Positions 1 to 6,241 of a stretch of 23,500 bases of DNA are shown here, one piece after another (within the stretch, counting starts at the first letter, position 1; each line of letters opens with the position of its first letter). The notes under the pieces were generated by a model that was given only the letters and a program-made list of their open reading frames with translations, did not search any database and was not told the DNA's origin. The stretch is from an uncultured Collinsella sp. (GTDB taxonomy: Bacteria; Actinomycetota; Coriobacteriia; Coriobacteriales; Coriobacteriaceae): positions 1 through 23,500 of the forward strand of contig UREE01000029.1 of assembly GCA_900546825.1 (NCBI GenBank), given 5' to 3'. The position numbers and the translations under genes are program-made.

Positions 1-1873
1 TGTTGGCACCGTCCTTATAGGCGCGGTCCACTTCCAGGAACACCCGGTCGATGGCCTTTTCCAGGCTGGTGTTCTTGTAGTAGTTGATGGACACCGTGGC
101 CACCTTGAAGCCCGGCACGTTCATGTACTTGATCTTGAGCAGGTCGGTGCTGGTCAGGATGGGGTTGTGCACCTTGAGCACCTTGCAGTTCTCGGGCTTG
201 TCCTCCAGCAGGTTGCCGTGGGCACCGATGTACACGCTGGTGGAGGTGACCACCTTTTCGCGGATGGCGTCGATGGGCGGGTTCGTGACCTGAGCGAACA
301 GCTGATAGAAATAGTCGTAGAAGGAGCGCGTCTTCTTGGACAGGCAGGCCAGCGGCGCATCGATGCCCATCGAGGCGAGCGGAGCCTTGCCCTGCTGGGC
401 CATGGGACGCACGACCTCGTCAACATCATCCCAGTGATACCCGAGCTTAGCCATGCGCACGGCGGCGGGCACCTCGGCGTCCTCGGCGGGCGTCGCCGCG
501 GCAGGCCTATCGAGCGCGTCGACGGTCAGCGTCTCCTCGGCAATCCAATCACGGTAGGGCTTTTCCTTGGCGTAACGGGCGCGCAGCTCGTCGTTGTAGA
601 TGACGCGGCCACGAGCAAAATCGACCACGAGCATCTGGCCCGGCCCCAGACAGCCACTCGTCAGGATGTTCTCGGGGCGCACCTCGATGGTGCCCACCTC
701 GCTTGCCAGCATAAAGCGGCCGTCGCGCGTCACATAGTAGCGGGCGGGACGCAGGCCGTTACGGTCGAGGGCGGCGCCCAGCGTGCGACCGTCGGTAAAG
801 GCGATGGCCGCCGGGCCATCCCACGGCTCCATGAGCATGGACTGGTAAGCGTCGTAGGCGCGGCGCTCCTCGCTCAAGCTGTCGTTGTGGTCCCACGGCT
901 CGGGCAGCAACATGGACGCGGCACGCGTAAGCGGGCGACCGTTCATAACCAGGAACTCAAGCACATTGTCCAGAATCGCGGAGTCGGAGCCCTCGCGGTT
1001 GATGATGGGCATCACGCGCTCAAGATCGTGCTGCAGCACGGGGCTGTACAGGTTGGGCTCGCGGGCGCGGATCCAGTTGACGTTGCCCTTGAGGGTGTTG
1101 ATCTCGCCGTTGTGGATGATAAAGCGGTTGGGGTGTGCGCGCTCCCAGCTGGGCGTGGTGTTGGTGGAGTACCGCGAGTGGACGAGCGCTACGGCCGTCT
1201 TGACGGCGGCATCGTTGAGATCGATAAAGAAGCGGCGCATCTGCGTGGCGACCAGCATGCCCTTGTACACGATGGTGCGCGAGCTCATGGAGCACACATA
1301 GAAGATCTTGTCGCGCAGGGCGAACTCCGCATCGGCCTTCTTTTCGATGGTGCGGCGGCACACGTACAGGCGACGCTCAAAGGCATCGCCGGCGGGCGTG
1401 TCGTCCGGACGGCCCAGGAAGGCCTGCAGGATAGTAGGCATGCAGGCGCGGGCCGTCTCGCCCAGGTCGTGCGGGTCGACCGGCACCTCGCGCCAAAAGA
1501 GCAGCGGCACGCCGGCCTCGGCGCAGCCCTCCTCGAACACGCGGCGGGCATCCTCCACGCCCTTGTCATCCTGCGGGAAGAACAGCATGGCCACGCCATA
1601 GTCGCCCTCTGCCGGCAGAATCTGGCCGCACTTTTGAGCCTCTTTACGGAAAAAGTGATGCGGAACCTGGAACAGGATGCCAGCGCCGTCGCCGGTGTTC
1701 TTCTCGAGTCCCGTGCCGCCGCGGTGCTCCAAGTTGACCAGAATGGACAGTGCATCGTCCAGAATCTGGTGATGGCGCTCACCGTTGATATCGGCAAGCG
1801 CGCCGATGCCACATGCATCGTGGTCGAATTCGGGGCGATAAAGGCCCTGCTGCTGAGCGAAATCTGCCTGCAT
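1..1873 (-). CDS. gltB: Glutamate synthase large subunit, 5' part (runs off the window)
   Basis: This is the N-terminal 624 codons of the glutamate synthase (GOGAT) large subunit, which makes glutamate from glutamine and 2-oxoglutarate in the cytoplasm. The class-II glutamine amidotransferase domain comes first: Cys21 in DHDACGIGA is the expected catalytic nucleophile after removal of a 20-residue propeptide. LEHRGGTG, NTGDGAGI, HSRYSTNT and HNGEINT follow. The visible C-terminal part enters the central domain with PPIDAIREKVVTSTS and GAHGNLL. The frame is open throughout. The ATG at 1873 is preceded by a strong Shine-Dalgarno (SD) sequence, AGGGGAGG. Full GltB proteins are about 1500 residues, so the FMN and 3Fe-4S synthase part lies beyond the left edge. 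No clear promoter was identified upstream. Confidence 0.96.
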   Translation of the reverse strand, partial: MQADFAQQQGLYRPEFDHDACGIGALADINGERHHQILDDALSILVNLEHRGGTGLEKNTGDGAGILFQVPHHFFRKEAQKCGQILPAEGDYGVAMLFFPQDDKGVEDARRVFEEGCAEAGVPLLFWREVPVDPHDLGETARACMPTILQAFLGRPDDTPAGDAFERRLYVCRRTIEKKADAEFALRDKIFYVCSMSSRTIVYKGMLVATQMRRFFIDLNDAAVKTAVALVHSRYSTNTTPSWERAHPNRFIIHNGEINTLKGNVNWIRAREPNLYSPVLQHDLERVMPIINREGSDSAILDNVLEFLVMNGRPLTRAASMLLPEPWDHNDSLSEERRAYDAYQSMLMEPWDGPAAIAFTDGRTLGAALDRNGLRPARYYVTRDGRFMLASEVGTIEVRPENILTSGCLGPGQMLVVDFARGRVIYNDELRARYAKEKPYRDWIAEETLTVDALDRPAAATPAEDAEVPAAVRMAKLGYHWDDVDEVVRPMAQQGKAPLASMGIDAPLACLSKKTRSFYDYFYQLFAQVTNPPIDAIREKVVTSTSVYIGAHGNLLEDKPENCKVLKVHNPILTSTDLLKIKYMNVPGFKVATVSINYYKNTSLEKAIDRVFLEVDRAYKDGAN

Positions 1874-2057
1874 CGCGATCCTCCCCTAGGTGTTTAGACA
1901 GTCAGTTGACTAGGCATACTAGGGGCATCGCCGGCCCGTTGTGTTTCCCACCCGTTTCGAAACAATCGCGTAACGCACGCCCTACGAGTGGACACCGCCG
2001 AGCTCAAGGGCGACAGCAAGGACCCCAGGTTCGGCCTGTAAGCTCACCGCTTCAAAC
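1874..2057. other. Intergenic stretch with no intact gene
   Basis: This stretch lies between the gltB start and the first palindrome array. It must hold the gltB promoter, but no convincing pair of -35 and -10 boxes is visible. Short dyads are present: AGTCAGTTGACT near 1904 and GTTTCGAAAC near 1955. Positions 1976-2041 read on the plus strand as a short coding-like tail ending in TAA (DTAELKGDSKDPRFGL), preceded in frame by a stop at 1973. It may be a gene remnant or chance. Confidence 0.5.
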
Positions 2058-2274
2058 ATCTCAATCTGTAACAGGAGGAACCGATTTTGGCGCCTAGATG
2101 TTACAGATTGAGATTTTCTGCAGGACGGTTTTGGTTTGTCTCGATCTGTAACACGAAGGGCCGGTTTTGGCGGTCAGCTGTTACAGATCGAGATATTCCA
2201 TAGGACCATTTCTTCCTGTCTTGATCTGTAACACCTAGACCCAATTTCCATCCCTAGTTGTTACAGATCAAGAC
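2058..2274. repeat. Palindrome array 1: three GTTACAGAT inverted-repeat units, 80-bp period
   Basis: There are three units, 2058-2114, 2138-2194 and 2218-2274. Each has a left arm of about 15 bp ending in ATCTGTAAC, a loop of exactly 27 bp, and a right arm starting GTTACAGAT. Units are separated by linkers of exactly 23 bp, giving an 80-bp period. The arms differ between units but stay complementary within each: CTCAAT with ATTGAG, CTCGAT with ATCGAG, CTTGAT with ATCAAG. Loops share ten invariant columns. This resembles a BIME/REP-type mosaic of alternating palindromes. No encoded protein and no direct-repeat CRISPR organisation is seen. Confidence 0.9.
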
Positions 2275-2336
2275 ATTTCAGCAGCCCCCTTTCACCATCC
2301 CATTCAAATACAACAATTTTGTTAGTCTTGGTTAGC

Positions 2337-2350
2337 TTTTAAGCTTAAAA
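2337..2350. promoter_or_regulatory. Perfect 14-bp palindrome upstream of gpmA, possible operator
   Basis: TTTTAAGCTTAAAA is a perfect palindrome 62 bp before the gpmA start, in the AT-rich stretch most likely to hold its promoter. A weak -10-like TATCCT follows at 2356-2361. A second dyad, AACAA-TT-TTGTT, lies at about 2312-2323. The regulator is unknown, and an operator role is inferred only from position and symmetry. Confidence 0.35.
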
Positions 2351-2412
2351 CGGGTATCCTTTGCGGCGTCAAGCAAACGGCACGCACACCGTGCCAGATC
2401 AAGGAGGCCCCT

Positions 2413-3186
2413 ATGGCGCACCAAGCAGACCAGCAGACGATGCAACTCGTCCTTATCCGTCACGGAGAGTCCGAGTGGAACAAGCTCAACCTGTTCACCG
2501 GCTGGACCGATGTTGAGCTCACCGACACGGGCCGCGAAGAAGCCGCAGCAGGCGGTCGAGCCCTCAAAGAAGCGGGCTTCGACTTCGACGTCTGCTACAC
2601 CTCGCGTCTCAAGCGCGCAATTCACACCCTCGACATCGTGCTCGGCCAAATGGATCGCGAGTGGTTGCCCGTCATCAAATCCTGGAAGCTCAACGAGCGC
2701 CACTACGGAGCGTTGCAGGGTCTCAACAAGGCCGATGCCGCAGCGGAGCACGGCGACGAGCAGGTGCTCATCTGGCGCCGCTCCTTCGATGTCTGCCCGC
2801 CGGCACTCGAGCCGGACGACGCGCGCGATCCCCACACCCAGGAGCAATACCGTGATGTCGCGCCCGATCAGCTGCCCTATACCGAGTGCCTCAAGGACAC
2901 GATCGCCCGCGCCTGGCCTTATTTCGAAGACGAGATTCGCCCCCAGATGCTCGCCGGCAAGCGCGTACTCATCGCCGCACACGGCAACTCCCTGCGCTCT
3001 CTCGTCATGAAGCTCGAGCACCTCACGCCCGAGGAGATCCTCAAGGTCAACATCCCCACCGGCGTGCCGCTCGTCTACACCTTCGACACCGATTTCAACG
3101 TCCTCGACAAGCGCTACATCGGCGACCCGGCGACCATCGCCGCCAAGATCGACGCCGTGGCCAATCAGGGCAAAGCACACAAGTAG
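2413..3186 (+). CDS. gpmA: 2,3-bisphosphoglycerate-dependent phosphoglycerate mutase
   Basis: This 257-residue cytoplasmic glycolytic enzyme interconverts 3- and 2-phosphoglycerate through a phosphohistidine. RHGESEWN at residues 16-23 holds the phosphorylated His17. Glu95 in NERHYGALQG is the expected acid/base residue, and AAHGNSLR (188-195) holds the second active-site histidine, His190. The length matches the dPGM family. A strong AAGGAGG sits 5-6 nt before the ATG at 2413, so the nine extra residues ahead of the usual MxLVLIRHG start are supported. It is one of few plus-strand genes here and is followed 75 bp later by mntH. The pair lies between two arrays of the same palindrome family. 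Confidence 0.97.
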   Translation: MAHQADQQTMQLVLIRHGESEWNKLNLFTGWTDVELTDTGREEAAAGGRALKEAGFDFDVCYTSRLKRAIHTLDIVLGQMDREWLPVIKSWKLNERHYGALQGLNKADAAAEHGDEQVLIWRRSFDVCPPALEPDDARDPHTQEQYRDVAPDQLPYTECLKDTIARAWPYFEDEIRPQMLAGKRVLIAAHGNSLRSLVMKLEHLTPEEILKVNIPTGVPLVYTFDTDFNVLDKRYIGDPATIAAKIDAVANQGKAHK

Positions 3187-3261
3187 CCCCAACCCAAAAC
3201 CGACGCGTGGCGCCGCACGGCCCAGATGCGACGTCACGCCGCCCATACACAGGAGCGCACC

Positions 3262-4518
3262 ATGCTCAACCATCTCAAACAACACTTTGGTTCCCGGCGC
3301 ACCGGCGGTCACGGAGGCCTAGACATTGCGCGGCATATCGGCCCCGGGCTGCTCGTGACCGTCGGCTTTATCGACCCGGGCAACTGGGCCTCCAATATGG
3401 CCGCGGGCTCGCAGTTTGGCTACGCGCTGCTGTGGATCGTCACGCTGTCCACGATTATGCTCATTGTGCTGCAGCACAACGCGGCGCACCTGGGTATCGC
3501 CACGGGCGCCTGCCTTGCCGAGGCCACGACACGTTACCTCCCCCGCTTCGTTGGACGCACGGTACTCGCCAGTGCCTATCTCGCGACTGTCGCCACCGCC
3601 ATGGCCGAAGTCCTGGGTGGCGCGATTGCCCTTCAAATGCTCTTTGGGCTGCCCGTGCGCGCGGGCTGCGTCATCGTGGCGGCAGTATCGATGGCGATGC
3701 TCATGACGAACTCCTACAAGCATGCCGAACGCTGGATCATCGCCTTCGTAGGCGTGGTAGGACTCTCGTTTTTGGCCGAGCTTGCACTAGTCAAGGTCGA
3801 CTGGCCGCAAGCCGCCGCAAGCTGGATCACGCCTAGTATGCCCACTGGCTCTGCCGCGATTATCGTGAGCGTCCTGGGTGCGGTCGTTATGCCACACAAC
3901 CTTTTTCTGCACTCCGAGGTCATCCAATCCATGCACTTTGAAGGCCAAGGCGAGCAGGTTATCGAAGAACGTCTGCGCTACGAGCTCTTCGACACGCTCT
4001 TTTCGATGGGCGTGGGCTGGGCAATCAACTCGGCCATGGTCATCCTGGCCGCAACGACCTTCTTTGCGCACGGCATGGTCGTAGACGACCTCGCCGTCGC
4101 AGCGGCCACGCTCTCCCCCATCTTGGGCCCGGCGAGCTCGACCATCTTTGCGGTAGCGCTGCTGTTCGCGGGATTATCGAGCAGCGTGACAGCGGGCATG
4201 GCGGCGGGAACCATCACTGCGGGCATGTTCGACGAGGAATACGACATCCACGACCGACATTCCTCGATCGGGGTGGCGGCCTGTTTCGTCGGCGCAGTGA
4301 CGGCGTGCCTGGTCGTCCCAAATCCTTTTGAAGGTCTCATCTGGAGTCAGGCGCTGCTGTCGCTTCAGCTGCCGATTACGGTCTTTGTGCTCATACGGCT
4401 CACCAGCTCACGCCGCGTCATGGGCAAATATGCCAATTCGCGCCCGCTCAACGCGCTGCTCGTAGGGATCGGTGCCATCGTGACGATTCTCGATGTCGTG
4501 TTGTTGACAGGGATGTAA
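3262..4518 (+). CDS. mntH: Nramp-family divalent metal (Mn2+/Fe2+) transporter
   Basis: This 418-residue polytopic inner-membrane protein of the Nramp/SLC11 family imports Mn2+ or Fe2+, probably with protons. The metal-site motifs are intact: DPGN at residues 38-41 in the first membrane segment, and MPHN at 210-213 in the sixth. Asp38, Asn41 and Met210 match the known ligand positions. About 11 hydrophobic segments follow the usual Nramp pattern. The ATG at 3262 is chosen because AGGAG (3251-3255) is 6 nt upstream; an in-frame ATG at 3226 would add 12 residues but has no SD. No recognisable MntR box was seen. Palindrome array 2 begins 28 bp after the stop. Mn versus Fe preference cannot be read from the sequence. 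Confidence 0.94.
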   Translation: MLNHLKQHFGSRRTGGHGGLDIARHIGPGLLVTVGFIDPGNWASNMAAGSQFGYALLWIVTLSTIMLIVLQHNAAHLGIATGACLAEATTRYLPRFVGRTVLASAYLATVATAMAEVLGGAIALQMLFGLPVRAGCVIVAAVSMAMLMTNSYKHAERWIIAFVGVVGLSFLAELALVKVDWPQAAASWITPSMPTGSAAIIVSVLGAVVMPHNLFLHSEVIQSMHFEGQGEQVIEERLRYELFDTLFSMGVGWAINSAMVILAATTFFAHGMVVDDLAVAAATLSPILGPASSTIFAVALLFAGLSSSVTAGMAAGTITAGMFDEEYDIHDRHSSIGVAACFVGAVTACLVVPNPFEGLIWSQALLSLQLPITVFVLIRLTSSRRVMGKYANSRPLNALLVGIGAIVTILDVVLLTGM

Positions 4519-4545
4519 TGGGGCGGGGCACCTACTCAGGCAAAC

Positions 4546-4682
4546 GTCTCGATCTGTAACATCTAGACCCGCTTTCGATGTCTAGATGTTACAGATTGAG
4601 ATCTTCTGCCGGACGGTTTTGGTTTGTCTCGATATGTAACAAGTGGGCCCAATTTCCACCGTTAGATGTTACAGATTGAGAC
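4546..4682. repeat. Palindrome array 2: two GTTACAGAT inverted-repeat units, 80-bp period
   Basis: The units at 4546-4602 and 4626-4682 have the same architecture as array 1: arms of 15, loop 27, linker 23, period 80. In unit 4546-4602 pairing extends into the loop (ATCTAGAC with GTCTAGAT), giving a stem of about 23 bp and an 11-nt loop. Unit 4626-4682 has two arm mismatches. The segment 4588-4640 matches 2100-2152 at 50 of 53 positions in the same orientation. The array lies just after the mntH stop but lacks a T-run, so it does not look like an intrinsic terminator. Confidence 0.9.
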
Positions 4683-4748
4683 AAAAGGTCGGCCGGACTC
4701 ACAACAGACAGGATCGGCCAACAGCAACCGTGATCCCTTGGGGGCGGA

Positions 4749-4784
4749 GGAAAAGGGCCCCGGCCGAGAATTCGACCGAGGCCC
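4749..4784 (-). terminator. Rho-independent terminator after the rubredoxin gene
   Basis: Read on the minus strand, a GC-rich hairpin (GGGCCTCGG pairing with CCGGGGCCC, one G-T wobble; 4755-4784) is followed by TTTTCC. It begins about 40 bp after the rubredoxin stop and probably ends that transcript. Confidence 0.75.
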
Positions 4785-4825
4785 TTGGACAGAGCTATGT
4801 TCGGCTTTCGCCGTGTGTCTGCGAG

Positions 4826-4969
4826 CTACTCCTCGACGAGCTCAAACTGATCGGGACCGACGCCGCACACCGGGCACACATAATCCTCGGGCAGCTCGGG
4901 CGTATCGACCTCAACCTCGTAACCGCAAACGACGCACACGAACTTATACGTCTTCTTCTCCTCAGCCAT
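4826..4969 (-). CDS. Short rubredoxin (47 aa)
   Basis: This is a small iron-sulfur electron carrier with two CxxC knuckles, CVVCGY (C12, C15) and CPVCGVG (C32, C35), which would bind one Fe. At 47 residues with only 16 between the knuckles, it is shorter than classical rubredoxins of 52-54 residues and resembles the rubredoxin domains of rubrerythrin or Hrb. The ATG at 4969 has AGAGGAG 7 nt upstream. It lies 89 bp downstream of a flavin reductase on the same strand, with its own candidate promoter between and a terminator after it. The natural inference is that the reductase passes electrons to this protein, as the fused domains do in Hrb. The final acceptor is not in the window. Confidence 0.93.
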   Translation of the reverse strand: MAEEKKTYKFVCVVCGYEVEVDTPELPEDYVCPVCGVGPDQFELVEE

Positions 4970-5013
4970 GATGTTCTCCTCTCAAACGCGACTGGTGATG
5001 TACTTCATTTATC

Positions 5014-5041
5014 AGTATAGATTCTCAATAATATAATGCAA
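5014..5041 (-). promoter_or_regulatory. Candidate promoter of the rubredoxin gene
   Basis: On the minus strand, TTGCAT (5036-5041) and TATACT (5014-5019) are separated by 16 bp in a conspicuously AT-rich gap between the flavin reductase and the rubredoxin. This would give a leader of about 35-40 nt. The spacer contains ATTATATTATTGAGAAT, loosely reminiscent of PerR/Fur boxes, but the match is too weak to name a regulator. Confidence 0.5.
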
Positions 5042-5058
5042 GTATTTTTAAAACATTT

Positions 5059-5562
5059 CTAGCCTTGATACGAGGACGCCTTCGGAGGCGTCTTGCCCTT
5101 CAGGACCTTATGGTAGTAATCGTAGGTGAGCGGCGTCTCGTCACTCAAGCGCTCGGCATCCTCGACCTCGCCGATAAACAGTAGATGCGTGCCAACATCC
5201 ACAGTGTCGATCAAATGGCAGCTAAACAGGGCCGCCGCGTGCTCGGGCACATAGGGCATGCCCAGAGCCGTCTCGCGGGTCTCGTATTTGGCAAACTTGT
5301 CATAATCGCTGCTGGTGCGGAACCCAAAGTTACCGATGTAGAGCATATCGGCGGTCTGATCGATCACGGTCAGCGCGAACGCTTTGGCCGAAGCGATGAC
5401 GCCCGAGGTGACGTTGTCCTTGTTCACGGCAACCGAAATGCGCGGCGGCATGGACGTCACCTGCACCGCAGTGTTGATGACGCAGCCGGCGCGCAGCCCG
5501 TCTGCCGCGGCGCTCACCACGTACAGACCGCTCGGCATGGTAAAGAACGCAGTTTTGTCCAT
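5059..5562 (-). CDS. Flavin reductase-like FMN-binding protein (Hrb-type)
   Basis: This 167-residue cytoplasmic protein belongs to the flavin reductase split-barrel family. It opens with MDKTAFFTMPSGLYVVSA, contains CVINTAVQVTSMPPRISVAVNK, and later has NFGFRTSSDYDKFA. This arrangement matches the N-terminal flavin domain of clostridial high-molecular-weight rubredoxin (Hrb), which takes electrons from NAD(P)H and passes them to a rubredoxin domain. Here the rubredoxin is a separate gene just downstream. The frame is open well upstream, but the ATG at 5562 is chosen because AGGGGAG lies 8 nt before it and the family starts there. Expected role: NAD(P)H-dependent flavin/rubredoxin reduction for O2, peroxide or NO detoxification; the acceptor is inferred, not seen. 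Confidence 0.88.
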   Translation of the reverse strand: MDKTAFFTMPSGLYVVSAAADGLRAGCVINTAVQVTSMPPRISVAVNKDNVTSGVIASAKAFALTVIDQTADMLYIGNFGFRTSSDYDKFAKYETRETALGMPYVPEHAAALFSCHLIDTVDVGTHLLFIGEVEDAERLSDETPLTYDYYHKVLKGKTPPKASSYQG

Positions 5563-5644
5563 AACAATCACTCCCCTAACCCGGGTTGGAACCTCATGGA
5601 TGTATGTACCCACAAAAAAGGCGGCGTCCACAACGGACACCACC

Positions 5645-5672
5645 TTTGAGACATATGTGTCAAAACAGTATA
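5645..5672 (-). promoter_or_regulatory. Near-perfect 20-bp palindrome beside a -10-like box, upstream of the flavin reductase
   Basis: TTTGAGACATATGTGTCAAA (5645-5664) is symmetric at all but one pair of positions. On the minus strand a TATACT box (5667-5672) lies immediately before it, so the palindrome would cover the transcription start of the flavin reductase gene. That position suits a repressor operator. The -35 is weak, and the site does not match a standard FNR, Rex or PerR box, so the regulator is unknown. Confidence 0.45.
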
Positions 5673-5691
5673 AGCAAGATGAGACGCCCGC

Positions 5692-5758
5692 AGTTGCGGT
5701 GAAATAAGGACTGAATAGCCCCTCAAACAGGCAAAACAGTCCGTATTCCACCGCAACT
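5692..5758. repeat. 67-bp inverted repeat (22-bp arms) between smpB and the flavin reductase
   Basis: Arms 5692-5713 and 5737-5758 are complementary at 20 of 22 positions around a 23-nt loop; the outer part is AGTTGCGGTG with CACCGCAACT. Neither side has the T-run of an intrinsic terminator. It lies 12 bp after the smpB stop. It is most like a dispersed REP- or MITE-type hairpin. It is different in sequence from the GTTACAGAT arrays. Confidence 0.8.
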
Positions 5759-5770
5759 TATACAGAACGC

Positions 5771-6241
5771 CTAGCGATTGCGCTCCTTGAGGGCGCGGTC
5801 GATCTCGCGCTGGACATCGCGCTTGGCCATATCCTCGCGCTTGTCGTAAAGCTTCTTGCCGCGGCCTAGGCCCAGCAGCAGCTTTACGCGGCCGTCGGTA
5901 TTAAAGTAGAGCTCCAGCGGCACCAGCGCATAGCCGCGGTTGCGAAGTTTGCCGTCAAGAAAGTCGATCTCCTTGCGGTGCAGCAGCAGACGGCGCCGAC
6001 GGTCGGGATCGCGATTCCACACGCCACCATGGCTATAAGGGTGGATATGCAGGCCGACGAGCCAGCACTCCCCGCCACGAATCAGTGCAAAGGTATCGGT
6101 AATCTGGCACGCGCGCTCGCGAATCGACTTGACCTCGGTACCGCTCAGCTCAATACCGCACTCAAACGTCTCATCGATAAAGTACTCGTGATGTGCCGAG
6201 CGATTCTTGGAAATGAGCTTGCGCTCGCGCTTACTGGGCAT
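5771..6241 (-). CDS. smpB: SsrA (tmRNA)-binding protein SmpB
   Basis: This 156-residue cytoplasmic protein binds tmRNA and delivers it to stalled ribosomes for trans-translation. Typical segments are present in order: NRSAHHEYFI, ECGIELSGTEVKSIRE, then HIHPYSHGG, RRRRLLLHRKEI, and the C-terminal tail KKLYDKREDMAKRD that enters the mRNA channel. The ATG at 6241 is preceded by AAGGAGG at 6 nt, and the gene starts inside the last 11 bp of the upstream TPR-like gene, which points to translational coupling. A longer reading from 6382 would add residues unlike any SmpB. The tmRNA gene itself is not in the window. Confidence 0.96.
   Translation of the reverse strand: MPSKRERKLISKNRSAHHEYFIDETFECGIELSGTEVKSIRERACQITDTFALIRGGECWLVGLHIHPYSHGGVWNRDPDRRRRLLLHRKEIDFLDGKLRNRGYALVPLELYFNTDGRVKLLLGLGRGKKLYDKREDMAKRDVQREIDRALKERNR

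Noticed and set aside
167..1897. 576-residue plus-strand open frame
   Set aside because: It is the antisense shadow of gltB, whose minus-strand frame has all family motifs and a good SD.
2058..2274. CRISPR array
   Set aside because: The repeats alternate in orientation and form palindromes, loops and linkers are themselves related between units, and there are only three units with no cas genes. That is not CRISPR organisation.
2332..3312. 326-residue minus-strand frame opposite gpmA
   Set aside because: It is a shadow of gpmA; no SD, and the residues reflect complement codons.
4546..4682. Array 2 as the intrinsic terminator of mntH
   Set aside because: No T-run follows either hairpin, and the same units occur upstream of gpmA away from any gene end.
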